Assembly (NCBI GenBank): GCA_017399685.1
Contig: JAFQBM010000051.1
Span: 1-40,342, forward strand
DNA from: Lachnospiraceae bacterium
Lineage (GTDB): Bacteria; Bacillota; Clostridia; Lachnospirales; Lachnospiraceae
DNA: 40,342 nucleotides
Direction: 5' to 3'
Every line of letters starts with the position of its first letter. The first letter of the stretch is position 1. Both the position numbers and the translations under genes were made by a program. Of the stretch, positions 15,209-24,470 are shown in pieces. The notes under the pieces are model-generated. The model was not told the origin of the DNA. It made no database searches and was given only the letters and a program-made list of their open reading frames with translations.

Positions 15209-15874
15209 ATGGGACAAAAAGTTAATCCTCATGGCTTAAGAGTCGGTGTGATCAAAGATTGGGATTCCAAATGGTATGCTGATACTAAGAATGAAGAATT
15301 TGCGAACAACTTAGTAGAAGATTATAACATTAGAAAGTTCCTTAAGAAGAAGTTATATAGCGCATCAGTTTCTAAGATTGAAATTGAAAGAGCATCAGAT
15401 AGAGTAAAAGTTATCGTTTACACTGCTAAACCAGGTATCGTAATCGGTAAAGGCGGAGCTGAAATTGAAAAGGTGAAAGCTGAACTTCAAAAATTAACTA
15501 AGAGCAAGTTAATGGTTGATATCAGAGAAATCAAGAAACCAGACAACGATGCACAATTAGTTGCTGAAAACATTGCTGCTCAACTTGAAAACCGTATTTC
15601 TTTCAGACGTGCAATGAAATCTTGCATGAGCAGAACAATGAAAGGTGGCGCTCTTGGAATTAAGACTGCAGTATCTGGACGTTTAGGCGGAGCAGATATG
15701 GCTCGTACAGAATTCTATAGCGAAGGAACAATTCCACTACAAACACTTCGTGCAGACATTGATTATGGTTTCGCAGAAGCCGATACCACTTACGGAAAAG
15801 TTGGTGTAAAGACTTGGGTATACCATGGTGAAGTACTTCCAACGAAAGGAAATAAGGAAGGGAGCGATAAATAA
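15209..15874 (+). CDS. rpsC: 30S ribosomal protein S3
   Basis: Forms the mRNA entry channel with S4 and S5. 221 residues: [23 protein letters not shown] at the start, a KH domain with the [18 protein letters not shown] loop, and the C-terminal [53 protein letters not shown] precedes the ATG. Its stop overlaps the rplP start as TAATG. Confidence 0.97.
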   Translation: MGQKVNPHGLRVGVIKDWDSKWYADTKNEEFANNLVEDYNIRKFLKKKLYSASVSKIEIERASDRVKVIVYTAKPGIVIGKGGAEIEKVKAELQKLTKSKLMVDIREIKKPDNDAQLVAENIAAQLENRISFRRAMKSCMSRTMKGGALGIKTAVSGRLGGADMARTEFYSEGTIPLQTLRADIDYGFAEADTTYGKVGVKTWVYHGEVLPTKGNKEGSDK

Positions 15875-16311
15875 TGTTAATGCCAAAGAGAGTGAAGCGC
15901 CGTAAACAGTTTAGAGGTTCTATGGCAGGTAAAGCTTCAAGAGGTAATAAAATCAGCAATGGTGAATATGGTTTAGTAGCATTAGAGCCAGCTTGGATTA
16001 AGTCAAATCAAATCGAAGCAGCCCGTATTGCAATGACTCGTTATATCAAGCGTAATGGTAAAGTTTGGATTAAGATTTTCCCAGACAAGCCTGTAACTGC
16101 AAAGCCAGCTGAAACTCGTATGGGTTCCGGTAAGGGAACATTAGAATACTGGGTAGCAGTTGTTAAGCCAGGCCGTGTTATGTTTGAAATTGCAGGCGTA
16201 CCAGAAGATACAGCTAGAGAAGCGTTACGTCTTGCTATGCATAAATTACCAGTAAAATGTAAGATCGTATCTCGTGCAGATTTAGAAGGCGGTGAAAACA
16301 GTGAAAACTAA
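15874..16311 (+). CDS. rplP: 50S ribosomal protein L16
   Basis: Sits near the A-site tRNA elbow. 145 residues: [67 protein letters not shown], and a C-terminus ending in [10 protein letters not shown]. The first of two nearby ATG codons is used, as in relatives, with AAGGGAGC 8-9 bases upstream inside rpsC. Its end overlaps the beginning of rpmC. Confidence 0.96.
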   Translation: MLMPKRVKRRKQFRGSMAGKASRGNKISNGEYGLVALEPAWIKSNQIEAARIAMTRYIKRNGKVWIKIFPDKPVTAKPAETRMGSGKGTLEYWVAVVKPGRVMFEIAGVPEDTAREALRLAMHKLPVKCKIVSRADLEGGENSEN

Positions 16312-16510
16312 AGAATACAATAAAGATTTAAAAACTAAGTCAATGGATGAATTAAATACAGAGCTAGTAGCTGCTAAGAGAGAACTTTTCAACCTTAGAT
16401 TCCAAAACGCAACAAATCAGTTAGAGAATACAAGCAGAATCAAAGAAGTTAGAAAGAATATCGCAAGAATTCAGGGAAGAATCTCTGAATTAGCTAAAGC
16501 TGCTCAATAA
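16301..16510 (+). CDS. rpmC: 50S ribosomal protein L29
   Basis: Small tunnel-exit protein next to L23. 69 residues from GTG 16301: [57 protein letters not shown]. Another in-frame GTG lies at 16292, but AAGGCGG spans 16286-16292, so the second GTG has the proper 8-base spacing. It overlaps the end of rplP by 11 bases. Confidence 0.94.
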   Translation: MKTKEYNKDLKTKSMDELNTELVAAKRELFNLRFQNATNQLENTSRIKEVRKNIARIQGRISELAKAAQ

Positions 16511-16531
16511 TCGGAAAAGGAGGAATTAGTT

Positions 16532-16786
16532 GTGGAAAGAAATTTAAGAAAAACACGTGTAGGAATCGTTACAAGTGATAAGATGGATAAGACAATTGTT
16601 GTATCAATTGTAGACAACGTAAAGCATCCTTTATACGGTAAAATCGTTAAGAGAACTTACAAATTAAAGGCTCATGATGAAAATAATGAATGCAAGATTG
16701 GTGATAGAGTAAGAGTTATGGAAACAAGACCTTTATCTAAAGATAAGAGATGGAGACTTGTTGAAATCGTAGAAAAGGCTCAATAA
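16532..16786 (+). CDS. rpsQ: 30S ribosomal protein S17
   Basis: Primary 16S rRNA-binding protein of the 30S body. 84 residues, [24 protein letters not shown] and the conserved [20 protein letters not shown], then [28 protein letters not shown]. It starts at GTG with AAAAGGAGG 9 bases upstream. Confidence 0.96.
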   Translation: MERNLRKTRVGIVTSDKMDKTIVVSIVDNVKHPLYGKIVKRTYKLKAHDENNECKIGDRVRVMETRPLSKDKRWRLVEIVEKAQ

Positions 16787-16811
16787 TCACAGACGAAAGG
16801 AGATATCAGTC

Positions 16812-17180
16812 ATGGTTCAACAAGAAACAAGACTTAAGGTTGCGGATAATACCGGAGCAAAGGAATTACTTTGCATCAGAGTATTAGGTGGTTCAACTAG
16901 AAGATATGCTAACATCGGTGATATCATCGTTGCTTCCGTTAAAGATGCAACACCAGGTGGAGTTGTAAAAAAAGGTGACGTTGTAAAAGCTGTTGTAGTA
17001 CGTTCTAAAAAAGGCGCTCGTCGTAAAGACGGTTCATATATCAAGTTTGACGAAAATGCTGCAGTTATCATCAAGGATGACAAGAATCCAAAGGGAACTC
17101 GTATTTTCGGACCAGTTGCTAGAGAATTGAGAGAAAAACAATTCATGAAGATCGTTTCTTTAGCACCAGAAGTATTATAA
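16812..17180 (+). CDS. rplN: 50S ribosomal protein L14
   Basis: Intersubunit-bridge protein next to L19. 122 residues: [60 protein letters not shown], then [28 protein letters not shown]. First gene of the classical spc operon order. No separate promoter is evident in the short gap before it, so it is probably transcribed with the S10 genes. Confidence 0.97.
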   Translation: MVQQETRLKVADNTGAKELLCIRVLGGSTRRYANIGDIIVASVKDATPGGVVKKGDVVKAVVVRSKKGARRKDGSYIKFDENAAVIIKDDKNPKGTRIFGPVARELREKQFMKIVSLAPEVL

Positions 17181-17193
17181 GGGGGTGCACACT

Positions 17194-17517
17194 GTGTCGA
17201 CTATGAAGATTAAAAAAGGTGACTTGGTTCAGGTAATCGCAGGTCACAATAAAGGTAAGCAAGGCAAGGTTTTAGCAGTTAATGCAAAAAGTAATACCGT
17301 TTTAGTAGAAGGCGTAAATATTATTCATAAGCATGCAAAACCAAGCGCACAAAATCAACAAGGTGGAATTATCGATAAAGAAGCTCCTATTGATATTTCA
17401 AATGTTATGTACGTTCATGATGGAAAAGTTACCAGAGTTGGATTTAAGACAGTGAAAAAAGGCGATAAGGAAGTAAAAGTTCGTTTCGCTAAGACTACTG
17501 GTAAAGAAATAGATTAA
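17194..17517 (+). CDS. rplX: 50S ribosomal protein L24
   Basis: Assembly-initiator protein with an N-terminal KOW motif (KIKKGDLVQVIAGHNKGKQGKVLAV), followed by VEGVNIIHKHAKPSAQNQQGGIIDKEAPI. 107 residues from GTG 17194, where GGGGG lies 8-9 bases upstream and the protein starts MSTMKIKKGD. An in-frame GTG at 17185 overlaps that ribosome-binding site. The gap to rplN is only 13 bases. Confidence 0.95.
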   Translation: MSTMKIKKGDLVQVIAGHNKGKQGKVLAVNAKSNTVLVEGVNIIHKHAKPSAQNQQGGIIDKEAPIDISNVMYVHDGKVTRVGFKTVKKGDKEVKVRFAKTTGKEID

Positions 17518-17540
17518 TTTGAAGAGAGGAGGCCATTCAG

Positions 17541-18080
17541 TTGAGTAGACTAAAAGAACAATATTTAAAAGAAATCGTTCCTGCTATGCAGACTAAGTTC
17601 GCATATAAGAATGTTATGCAAGTACCAAAGCTTGATAAGATTGTTATCAACATGGGCGTTGGTGAAGCAAAGGACAATGCAAAGATTTTAGATTCCGCTG
17701 TTAAGGATCTTGAAATTATTGCAGGTCAAAAAGTAGTTGTAACTCGTGCAAAGAAATCAGTTGCTAACTTCAAACTTCGTGAAGGTATGCCAATCGGATG
17801 TAAGGTTACATTAAGAGGCGAAAAAATGTATGAATTCGCAGATCGTCTTATTAACTTAGCATTACCTCGTGTACGTGACTTTAGAGGTGTAAATGCAAAT
17901 GCTTTTGACGGTAGAGGAAATTATGCATTAGGTATTAAAGAGCAACTAATTTTCCCAGAAATCGAATACGATAAAGTTGATAAAGTAAGAGGTATGGATA
18001 TTATTTTCGTAACTACTGCTCAATCAGATGAAGAAGCACGTGAATTATTAACTTTGTTCGGTATGCCATTTAAGAAATAG
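17541..18080 (+). CDS. rplE: 50S ribosomal protein L5
   Basis: 5S rRNA-binding protein of the central protuberance. 179 residues: [103 protein letters not shown]. It starts at TTG with AGAGGAGG 8 bases upstream. Confidence 0.96.
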   Translation: MSRLKEQYLKEIVPAMQTKFAYKNVMQVPKLDKIVINMGVGEAKDNAKILDSAVKDLEIIAGQKVVVTRAKKSVANFKLREGMPIGCKVTLRGEKMYEFADRLINLALPRVRDFRGVNANAFDGRGNYALGIKEQLIFPEIEYDKVDKVRGMDIIFVTTAQSDEEARELLTLFGMPFKK

Positions 18081-18094
18081 TTAGGAGGGTTCCC

Positions 18095-18280
18095 ATGGCT
18101 AAGAAAGCAATGGTAGTTAAACAACAACGTAAACAAAAGTTTTCAACTAGAGAATATAGCCGTTGTAAAATCTGTGGACGTCCACATGCTTATATCAGAA
18201 AATACGGAATCTGTAGAATTTGTTTCCGTGAATTAGCGTATAAGGGTCAGATTCCAGGAGTTAAGAAGGCAAGCTGGTAA
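18095..18280 (+). CDS. rpsN: 30S ribosomal protein S14, zinc-binding type
   Basis: 30S head protein. The 61-residue form keeps both Cys pairs (RCKICGRPH and CRICFREL), so it is the zinc-dependent C+ type rather than the long C- paralogue made under zinc limitation. It ends [12 protein letters not shown], as in the family. TAGGAGG precedes the ATG. Confidence 0.97.
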   Translation: MAKKAMVVKQQRKQKFSTREYSRCKICGRPHAYIRKYGICRICFRELAYKGQIPGVKKASW

Positions 18281-18311
18281 GGCGTATAGTTAGGAAGGAG
18301 GAATTTTAAAA

Positions 18312-18713
18312 ATGACAATGAGCGATCCAATTGCAGATATGCTTACAAGAATTAGAAATGCAAACACTGCAAAACATGATACTGTAGATATCCCTGCTTC
18401 AAAAATGAAGATCTCTATTGCTGAAATTCTTTTAAAAGAAGGTTATATTAAAGCATTCGATATCGTTGAAGACGGAAATTTTAAAACAATCCATGTTACA
18501 TTAAAATATGGTAAAGATAAAAACGAAAAGATTATTACTGGTCTTAAGAGAATCTCTAAGCCAGGTCTTAGAGTATATGCAGATACTGAAAATTTACCAA
18601 AAGTACTTGGTGGTTTAGGTATTGCTATCATTTCCACAAACAAAGGTGTTTTAACTGACAAAGAAGCTAGAAAAGCTAATGTTGGTGGAGAAGTTTTAGC
18701 TTATATCTGGTAA
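18312..18713 (+). CDS. rpsH: 30S ribosomal protein S8
   Basis: Binds helix 21 of 16S rRNA and in Escherichia coli represses the spc operon. 133 residues: [41 protein letters not shown] and [60 protein letters not shown] 18312 is better spaced (10 bases) from GGAGG than the ATG six bases later. It is followed by the widest gap inside the spc genes, which holds a hairpin. Confidence 0.96.
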   Translation: MTMSDPIADMLTRIRNANTAKHDTVDIPASKMKISIAEILLKEGYIKAFDIVEDGNFKTIHVTLKYGKDKNEKIITGLKRISKPGLRVYADTENLPKVLGGLGIAIISTNKGVLTDKEARKANVGGEVLAYIW

Positions 18714-18738
18714 GAATAAAAAAACTAATAACCAGGAT

Positions 18739-18763
18739 AGACAGGAAGGGATTTTCCCTGTCT
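18739..18763 (+). promoter_or_regulatory. Hairpin between rpsH and rplF
   Basis: AGACAGG (18739-18745) pairs with CCTGTCT (18757-18763), with further pairing of GGATAG and CTATTCC outside it. It sits in an 81-bp gap that is unusually long for this operon. There is no T-run, so a processing or regulatory role is more likely than termination. Confidence 0.45.
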
Positions 18764-18794
18764 GCCTATTCCATATCATATAGGAGGTGCCGGC

Positions 18795-19334
18795 ATGTCA
18801 CGTATTGGAAGAATGCCTATCGCTGTACCAGCAGGAGTAACTGTTGATATTGCAGAAAATAATAAAGTGACTGTAAAAGGTCCAAAGGGAACACTTGAAA
18901 GAGTATTACCTGCAGAAATGGACATTAAATTAGAAGGTTCAGAAGTTGTTGTAACAAGACCAAACGACTTAAAGAAGATGAAGTCTTTACACGGCTTAAC
19001 AAGAACATTAATCGCTAACATGGTAACTGGTGTTACTGAAGGTTACGAAAAGATATTAGAAGTAAATGGTGTTGGTTATAAGGCACAGAAACAAGGAAAG
19101 AAGTTAGTTCTTTCATTAGGATATTCTCATCCTGTTGAAATGGAAGATCCAGAAGGTCTTGAATCTGTAGTTGCCGATAACAAGATTACCATTAAGGGAA
19201 TAGATAAAGAAAAAGTTGGCCAATATGCTGCTGAAATCAGAGATAAGAGAAGACCTGAACCATACAAAGGTAAGGGTATCAAGTATGCTGATGAAGTTAT
19301 TAGACGCAAGGTTGGTAAGACTGGTAAGAAATAA
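18795..19334 (+). CDS. rplF: 50S ribosomal protein L6
   Basis: Near the sarcin-ricin loop and factor-binding site. 179 residues with two L6 repeats: [18 protein letters not shown] at the start, and the C-terminal [42 protein letters not shown]. Other core segments are [36 protein letters not shown] precedes the ATG. Confidence 0.97.
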   Translation: MSRIGRMPIAVPAGVTVDIAENNKVTVKGPKGTLERVLPAEMDIKLEGSEVVVTRPNDLKKMKSLHGLTRTLIANMVTGVTEGYEKILEVNGVGYKAQKQGKKLVLSLGYSHPVEMEDPEGLESVVADNKITIKGIDKEKVGQYAAEIRDKRRPEPYKGKGIKYADEVIRRKVGKTGKK

Positions 19335-19350
19335 TTGGAGGTAAAATAGA

Positions 19351-19719
19351 ATGGTTAGTAAAGAATCTAGAAGCAAAGTTCGTGCTAAAAAGCACATGAG
19401 ACTTCGTAGCCGCTTAAGTGGAACTGCTCAGAAACCACGTTTGGCTGTATTCAGAAGTAACAATCATATGTACGCTCAAATTATTGATGATACAGTTGGT
19501 AATACTTTGGTTTCAGCTTCTACTCTTCAAAAAGATGTTAAGGCTGAATTAGAAAAGACTAATAATGTAGATGCAGCTGCTAAATTAGGAACTGTTATCG
19601 CTAAGAAAGCATTAGAAAAAGGTATTACAACAGTTGTATTCGATAGAGGCGGATTTATATATCAAGGAAAGATCAAAGCTTTAGCAGATGCGGCAAGAGA
19701 AGCTGGTCTAGAATTCTAA
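19351..19719 (+). CDS. rplR: 50S ribosomal protein L18
   Basis: 5S rRNA-binding protein. 122 residues: [46 protein letters not shown], then [46 protein letters not shown] lies 9-10 bases before the ATG, 16 bases after rplF. Confidence 0.97.
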   Translation: MVSKESRSKVRAKKHMRLRSRLSGTAQKPRLAVFRSNNHMYAQIIDDTVGNTLVSASTLQKDVKAELEKTNNVDAAAKLGTVIAKKALEKGITTVVFDRGGFIYQGKIKALADAAREAGLEF

Positions 19720-19737
19720 TAAGGAGGAAAACAACAA

Positions 19738-20247
19738 ATGAAGCATACTATTATTGATGCTAGTCAATTAGAATTAGAAGAAAAAGTAGTAGCCATCAAA
19801 CGTGTAACAAAAGTTGTTAAAGGTGGTCGTAACTTTAGATTTGCAGCTCTTGTAGTTGTAGGTGACAAAAATGGTCACGTTGGTGCTGGACTTGGAAAAG
19901 CAACTGAAATTCCAGAAGCAATCCGCAAGGGAAAAGAAGATGCGATTAAGAAGTTAGTTGAAGTACCTATTAATGAAGATGGTAGTGTACCACACGATTT
20001 CATTGGTAAGTTCGGTAGTGCATCCGTACTATTAAAGACATCTCCAGAAGGTACAGGAGTTATCGCTGGTGGTCCATCTCGTTCTGTTCTTGAACTTGCA
20101 GGATATAAGAACATTCGTTCAAAATCCTTAGGTTCTAACAACAAACAAAACGTTGTATTAGCAACCATCGAGGGACTTGCAAACTTAAAGACTCCTGAAG
20201 AAGTAGCTAAGCTTCGCGGAAAATCTGTTGAAGAGATTTTAGGCTAG
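19738..20247 (+). CDS. rpsE: 30S ribosomal protein S5
   Basis: Fidelity protein of the 30S body, with the RNA-binding motif [44 protein letters not shown]. The C-terminal [37 protein letters not shown] is intact. 169 residues. AAGGAGG precedes the ATG. Confidence 0.97.
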   Translation: MKHTIIDASQLELEEKVVAIKRVTKVVKGGRNFRFAALVVVGDKNGHVGAGLGKATEIPEAIRKGKEDAIKKLVEVPINEDGSVPHDFIGKFGSASVLLKTSPEGTGVIAGGPSRSVLELAGYKNIRSKSLGSNNKQNVVLATIEGLANLKTPEEVAKLRGKSVEEILG

Positions 20248-20260
20248 GAGGATAAGAAAA

Positions 20261-20443
20261 ATGGCAAATAAATTAAAAATTACTTTAGTTAAGTCAACAA
20301 TCGGTGCTGTACCTAAGAATAAAAAGACTGCAGAAGCATTAGGTCTTACTAAATTAAACAAGACTGTAGAAATGCCAGATAACAATGCAGTTAGAGGTAT
20401 GATTCATCAAATCAAACATTTAGTTAAAGTAGAAGAAATCTAA
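20261..20443 (+). CDS. rpmD: 50S ribosomal protein L30
   Basis: Small 50S protein. 60 residues: KLKITLVKSTIGAVPKNKKTAEALGLTKLNKTVEMPDNNAVRGMIHQIKHLVKVEE, matching the short bacterial form. GGAGG precedes the ATG, 13 bases after rpsE. Confidence 0.96.
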   Translation: MANKLKITLVKSTIGAVPKNKKTAEALGLTKLNKTVEMPDNNAVRGMIHQIKHLVKVEEI

Positions 20444-20468
20444 TTTATAGATAAGGAGGTGCAAGGGA

Positions 20469-20921
20469 ATGAGTAAAGAGTTAAACTTAAGTGCATTACA
20501 ACCTGCTGAAGGTTCAAAGCACAGTGATAACTTTAGAAGAGGACGTGGACACGGTTCAGGAAACGGAAAGACTGCTGGTAAGGGTCACAAAGGTCAAAAG
20601 GCACGTTCAGGTGCTCCAAGACCAGGTTTCGAAGGTGGTCAGATGCCTTTATACAGAAGAATTCCTAAGCGTGGATTTACAAATAGAAATACCAAGGATA
20701 TCGTTGCTATTAATGTTTCTGCATTAGAAGTTTTCGATAACGGAACAGAAGTTACTGTTGAAACTTTATTACAACAAGGTATCATTAAGAATCCTAGAGA
20801 TGGAGTTAAAATTCTTGGAAACGGAGAATTAACTAAGAAGCTTACAGTGAAAGTAAATGCATTCAGTGCATCTGCAAAGGAAAAGATTGAAGCTCTTGGT
20901 GGAAATGCAGAGGTGATTTAG
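20469..20921 (+). CDS. rplO: 50S ribosomal protein L15
   Basis: Late-assembly 50S protein with a Gly/Arg-rich N-terminus ([26 protein letters not shown]) and [19 protein letters not shown]. The C-terminal fold has [31 protein letters not shown]. 150 residues. AAGGAGGTG precedes the ATG. It ends one base before the secY ATG, so the two are probably translationally coupled. Confidence 0.97.
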   Translation: MSKELNLSALQPAEGSKHSDNFRRGRGHGSGNGKTAGKGHKGQKARSGAPRPGFEGGQMPLYRRIPKRGFTNRNTKDIVAINVSALEVFDNGTEVTVETLLQQGIIKNPRDGVKILGNGELTKKLTVKVNAFSASAKEKIEALGGNAEVI

Positions 20922-20922
20922 T

Positions 20923-22245
20923 ATGTTCAAAACACTTCGAAATGCATTTAAGATAAAAGACATTAGAAGTAGATTGTTTTATACATTCATCATGCTTATT
21001 ATTGTTAGATTTGGCTGTCAATTACCAATCCCTGGTATTGACAGTGCCCAAGTCAAAGCATTTTTACAAGAATCTTTGGGAGATTCCTTTAGTTTGTTGA
21101 ACTCCTTTACTGGTGGTTCGTTTGAACAAATGTCAATATTTGCTTTAAATGTTAGTCCATATATTACATCTTCCATTATGGTTCAGTTACTTACTATTGT
21201 AATTCCTGCCCTAGAGGAAATGCAACAGGATGGTGCTGAAGGAAGAAAGAAAATGAATCAGATTACAAGAATTATTACGATATTCTTGGCGGTTGTACAA
21301 GCTTTAAGCATTTCCATTGGATTCGGAAGAGCCGGAGCTTTGGGACCAAACAATTATAACGCAATGACAATTGTAACTATGGTAATCTGTTTAACAGCAG
21401 GTAGCTCATTGGTAATGTGGATGGGTGAAAGAATCACAGAAAAAGGAATTGGAAATGGTATCTCTATCATATTATTAGTAAATATTGTATCCAGTATGCC
21501 AGGTGATTTTTATAACTTATATTTAATGTTTATGAAAGGGAAAACCTGGGTGCAGGCGATTGAAGCGGCTGTGATTATTGTTGGTGTTGTATTGCTTACT
21601 ATCGTATTAGTTATTCTATTACAAGATGGTGAGAGAAAAGTACCGGTACAGTATGCTAAGAAAATGCAGGGAAGACGTTTAGTGGGAGGACAATCCAGTG
21701 GTATTCCGATTAAGGTAAATACTGCAGGTGTGTTACCAGTAATCTTTGCATCTTCCATCTTACAGTTCCCATCTGTAATCATTAATCTGTTTGGAATACA
21801 GACAACCAATCCTACTGTACAAAAGATTTTAATGTTAATTAATTCAAACTACTGGTTTAATAAGTCATATCCTGTGTATACATGGGGTGTATTGATTTAT
21901 GTATTATTAATTGTATTTTTCGCTTATTTCTATACTTCCATTACGTTTAATCCGTTGGAAATTTCAAATAATCTGAAAAAACAAGGTGGTTTCATTCCAG
22001 GTATTCGTCCAGGAAAGCCAACCACAGAATACTTAAACAAGATATTAAATTACATTATTATTATTGGTGCGGTTGGATTAACCATTGTTGCTTTAGTTCC
22101 GGTATTTTTTGCAGGAATGTTTAAAGCAAATGTAACCTTTGGAGGAACTTCTTTAATCATCGTTGTAGGTGTTGTACTTGAAACGATTAAGAATGTAGAA
22201 TCCAAGATGTTAGTTCGTAATTATAATGGATTTTTAAGTGAATAA
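20923..22245 (+). CDS. secY: Protein translocase subunit SecY
   Basis: Channel-forming membrane subunit of the Sec translocon. 440 residues with ten predicted hydrophobic segments. Recognisable stretches are RLFYTFIMLIIVRFGCQLPIPGID (TM1 and plug), FALNVSPYITSSIMVQLL, MGERITEKGIGNGISIIL (TM4-5), a cytoplasmic loop with RKVPVQYAKKM, and the C-terminal MLVRNYNGFLSE. GAGGTG at the end of rplO serves as ribosome-binding site. A 12-bp hairpin follows the stop. Confidence 0.97.
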   Translation: MFKTLRNAFKIKDIRSRLFYTFIMLIIVRFGCQLPIPGIDSAQVKAFLQESLGDSFSLLNSFTGGSFEQMSIFALNVSPYITSSIMVQLLTIVIPALEEMQQDGAEGRKKMNQITRIITIFLAVVQALSISIGFGRAGALGPNNYNAMTIVTMVICLTAGSSLVMWMGERITEKGIGNGISIILLVNIVSSMPGDFYNLYLMFMKGKTWVQAIEAAVIIVGVVLLTIVLVILLQDGERKVPVQYAKKMQGRRLVGGQSSGIPIKVNTAGVLPVIFASSILQFPSVIINLFGIQTTNPTVQKILMLINSNYWFNKSYPVYTWGVLIYVLLIVFFAYFYTSITFNPLEISNNLKKQGGFIPGIRPGKPTTEYLNKILNYIIIIGAVGLTIVALVPVFFAGMFKANVTFGGTSLIIVVGVVLETIKNVESKMLVRNYNGFLSE

Positions 22246-22250
22246 AATTT

Positions 22251-22279
22251 TAAGCTGTAGTATATCTTACTACAGCTTA
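22251..22279 (+). terminator. Strong hairpin after secY (terminator or attenuator)
   Basis: TAAGCTGTAGTA (22251-22262) pairs perfectly with TACTACAGCTTA (22268-22279) around a 5-base loop. Only short T stretches follow, so it is more likely a partial terminator or an mRNA 3'-end stabiliser that lowers adk/map expression relative to the ribosomal genes. Confidence 0.55.
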
Positions 22280-22356
22280 TTAACTATAGGAGAGTGTGCA
22301 TAAGTACACCGTTACTTCTGATTGTTTAAAGCAAAGTAAAACAGGGAGGTATTCAT

Positions 22357-23001
22357 ATGAAGATTATTATGTTAGGAGCCCCAGGGGCAGGAAAAGGTAC
22401 TCAGGCAAAAATGCTTGCTGCAAAATATGACATTCCACATATCTCAACAGGAGATATTTTCCGTGCAAACATTAAAAATGGAACTCCTTTAGGGGAAAAA
22501 GCAAAAGAATATATGGATAAAGGATTATTGGTTCCGGATGAATTAGTAGTTGACCTGGTAATTGACCGTTTCAAGAACCCGGATTGCGAAAAAGGATATA
22601 TTCTTGACGGATTCCCTAGAACCATTCCACAAGCAAAGGCATTGACAGAAGCATTAGAGAAAATTGGAGAAAAAGTGGATTTTGCCATTAATGTAGAAGT
22701 TCCGGATGAAAATATTATCCGAAGAATGTCAGGAAGAAGAGCCTGTGTTGGCTGTGGTGCAACATACCACATTAAATATAATCCTACCAAAGTGGAAAAT
22801 ATCTGTGATGCCTGTGGCAAAGAATTAATCCTAAGAGATGATGATAAGCCGGAAACAGTAGAAAAAAGATTGAATGTTTATCATGAACAAACTCAGCCTT
22901 TGATTGCATATTATACAGAACAGGGTATATTAAAAGAAGTAGATGGAACTGTTGATATGAACGTGGTATTTGATGCCATTGTGGATATATTAGGTGAATA
23001 A
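22357..23001 (+). CDS. adk: Adenylate kinase, zinc-lid type
   Basis: Interconverts ATP, ADP and AMP. 214 residues: the P-loop GAPGAGKGTQAKM, AMP-site segments HISTGDIFRANI and DGFPRTIPQAKAL, and a long lid (~125-160) with two Cys pairs (CVGCGATYH, ICDACG) forming a structural zinc site, as in Gram-positive enzymes. AGGGAGG lies before the ATG. The 111-bp gap after secY holds the 12-bp hairpin; map follows 3 bases after the stop. Confidence 0.97.
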   Translation: MKIIMLGAPGAGKGTQAKMLAAKYDIPHISTGDIFRANIKNGTPLGEKAKEYMDKGLLVPDELVVDLVIDRFKNPDCEKGYILDGFPRTIPQAKALTEALEKIGEKVDFAINVEVPDENIIRRMSGRRACVGCGATYHIKYNPTKVENICDACGKELILRDDDKPETVEKRLNVYHEQTQPLIAYYTEQGILKEVDGTVDMNVVFDAIVDILGE

Positions 23002-23004
23002 TAT

Positions 23005-23760
23005 ATGGCAGTGATAATAAAATCTCAAGAGGAAATTGAATTGATGCGTGAAGCAGGCAGGCTGCTTGCAATGACTCACAAAGAATTAAAGAAAATCATA
23101 AAACCGGGAATCACTACCATGGATATTGATAAAAAAGGAGAAGAAATTATCCGAAGTTTTGGATGTATTCCTTCCTTTTTGAATTACAATGGTTATCCTG
23201 CATCGATTTGCGTATCCGTGAATGACGAAGTAGTACATGGCATTCCTTCCAAGGAGAGATATCTGGAGGATGGGGATATTGTAAGTCTGGATGCAGGTTT
23301 GATATACAAAGGATACCATTCCGATGCTGCCCGAACTCATGGGGTGGGTGAAATCAGTGAGGAAGCGAAAAAATTAATCCGAGTAACGGAAGAAAGTTTT
23401 TTTGAAGGAATTAAGAATGCAATGCCGGGAAAATATCTTGTAGATATTGCAAGAGGAATTCAAAAGCATGCGGAAAGTAATGGATTTAGTGTGGTCCGGG
23501 ACCTGTGTGGACACGGAATTGGAAGAAATCTTCATGAAGACCCACAAATATTAAATTATGTTACTTTCAGAAAAGGGACCAAGCTGAAAGAAGGAATGGC
23601 ACTGGCAATCGAACCCATGATTAATGAAGGGGACTACCATGTTGCATGGTTAGATGATGATTGGACCGTAGTTACAGCAGATGGTTCACTGTCTGCTCAT
23701 TATGAAAACACAGTGATAATTACCAAAGATGGCTGTGAGATTTTAACCTTAGAGGAATAG
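23005..23760 (+). CDS. map: Methionine aminopeptidase, type I
   Basis: Removes initiator methionine from nascent proteins. 251 residues. All five metal ligands are visible: Asp in DIVSLDAG, Asp in YHSDAARTHGVG, His in CGHGIGRNLHEDP, Glu in MALAIEPM and Glu in SAHYENTV. The catalytic His in the VVHGIP segment is also present. It starts only 3 bases after adk, with AGGTGA inside the adk end, so coupled translation is likely. Unlike many Clostridia there is no KOW-domain gene between map and infA. Confidence 0.96.
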   Translation: MAVIIKSQEEIELMREAGRLLAMTHKELKKIIKPGITTMDIDKKGEEIIRSFGCIPSFLNYNGYPASICVSVNDEVVHGIPSKERYLEDGDIVSLDAGLIYKGYHSDAARTHGVGEISEEAKKLIRVTEESFFEGIKNAMPGKYLVDIARGIQKHAESNGFSVVRDLCGHGIGRNLHEDPQILNYVTFRKGTKLKEGMALAIEPMINEGDYHVAWLDDDWTVVTADGSLSAHYENTVIITKDGCEILTLEE

Positions 23761-23761
23761 A

Positions 23762-23791
23762 TTGACGTATCAAATAATAAGGTAGTAAATA
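23762..23791 (+). promoter_or_regulatory. Weak candidate promoter before infA
   Basis: TTGACG (23762-23767) is a good -35 element, but the best -10 at 18-bp spacing is TAAATA (23786-23791). It may give some extra transcription of infA. Confidence 0.3.
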
Positions 23792-23817
23792 TAAGATTAC
23801 CAATAGGAGGTTTTAAC

Positions 23818-24036
23818 ATGTCAAAATCAGATGTTATTGAAGTAGAAGGAACAGTAGTAGAAAAATTACCAAACGCTATGTTTCAGGTAGAATTAGAAAA
23901 TGGTCATAAAGTATTAGCACACATTAGTGGTAAATTAAGAATGAACTTTATTAAGATTTTACCTGGAGATACAGTAACCATCGAATTATCACCATACGAT
24001 TTAACCAAAGGAAGAATCGTTTGGAGAGATAAATAA
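23818..24036 (+). CDS. infA: Translation initiation factor IF-1
   Basis: Single S1/OB-fold protein that occupies the A site during initiation. 72 residues, [69 protein letters not shown], a near-canonical sequence. ATAGGAGG precedes the ATG. Confidence 0.98.
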   Translation: MSKSDVIEVEGTVVEKLPNAMFQVELENGHKVLAHISGKLRMNFIKILPGDTVTIELSPYDLTKGRIVWRDK

Positions 24037-24066
24037 GAAGAAACCATAAAATCTTAAAACTTTCGC

Positions 24067-24095
24067 TTGCATTGTGTGGAAAATAATGCTATAAT
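24067..24095 (+). promoter_or_regulatory. Strong promoter between infA and rpmJ
   Basis: TTGCAT (24067-24072) and TATAAT (24090-24095) are spaced 17 bp, with TGC directly before the -10 (extended -10). It would start the rpmJ-rpsM-rpsK-rpsD-rpoA-rplQ transcript about 27 bases before rpmJ. Confidence 0.8.
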
Positions 24096-24128
24096 GCAAT
24101 ACGAACGTTTTTGAAAGGAGAGATTGCT

Positions 24129-24242
24129 GTGAAGGTTAGAGCATCAGTGAAACCTATTTGCGAAAAATGCAAAGTTATTAAAAGAAAAGGAAGCATTAGA
24201 GTAATCTGTGAAAATCCTAAGCATAAACAAAGACAAGGTTAA
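24129..24242 (+). CDS. rpmJ: 50S ribosomal protein L36, zinc-binding type
   Basis: 37-residue protein starting at GTG with AAAGGAG 8 bases upstream: [20 protein letters not shown], then [16 protein letters not shown]. The ligands Cys11, Cys14, Cys27 and His32 are intact, so this is the zinc form. It is too short for a usual ORF cutoff. Order infA-rpmJ-rpsM is standard. Confidence 0.96.
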   Translation: MKVRASVKPICEKCKVIKRKGSIRVICENPKHKQRQG

Positions 24243-24253
24243 TTGTTGCCTGA

Positions 24254-24470
24254 TAAGATGATAGCCCATCTTAAAGACAAGTAACCTTATATTTGTTGTG
24301 CAAAAATATCTGTGAAAGATATGATGAAAACGAAGCGGCTGTAGTGAAACACCAGGTTCGGTGTAACACTATTTTAACATACCAAATTAAAATTATTGTA
24401 ACTATATGGAAAGAAGGAACGAGACACGTAAGTCATTTCACCGTACTGCGGTTACGATGGATGGTTCCTT
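24254..24470 (+). promoter_or_regulatory. Structured leader between rpmJ and rpsM (candidate S4 autoregulatory site)
   Basis: The 257-base gap holds several stems: TAAGATG/CATCTTA (24254-24273); AGTG-AA-ACACC with GGTGT-AA-CACT (24343-24370) followed by ATTTTAAC, an attenuator-like hairpin; and AAGGAAC (24414-24420) with GTTCCTT (24464-24470), enclosing CGTAA/TTACG (24427-24431, 24452-24456) and CCG/CGG. rpsD lies in this operon, and in Escherichia coli S4 represses the alpha operon at its rpsM leader, so S4 is the natural ligand candidate. Confidence 0.5.

Noticed and set aside
22401-22820. Long minus-strand ORF within adk
   Set aside because: It lies wholly antisense to a conserved gene, with no ribosome-binding site and no recognisable protein.
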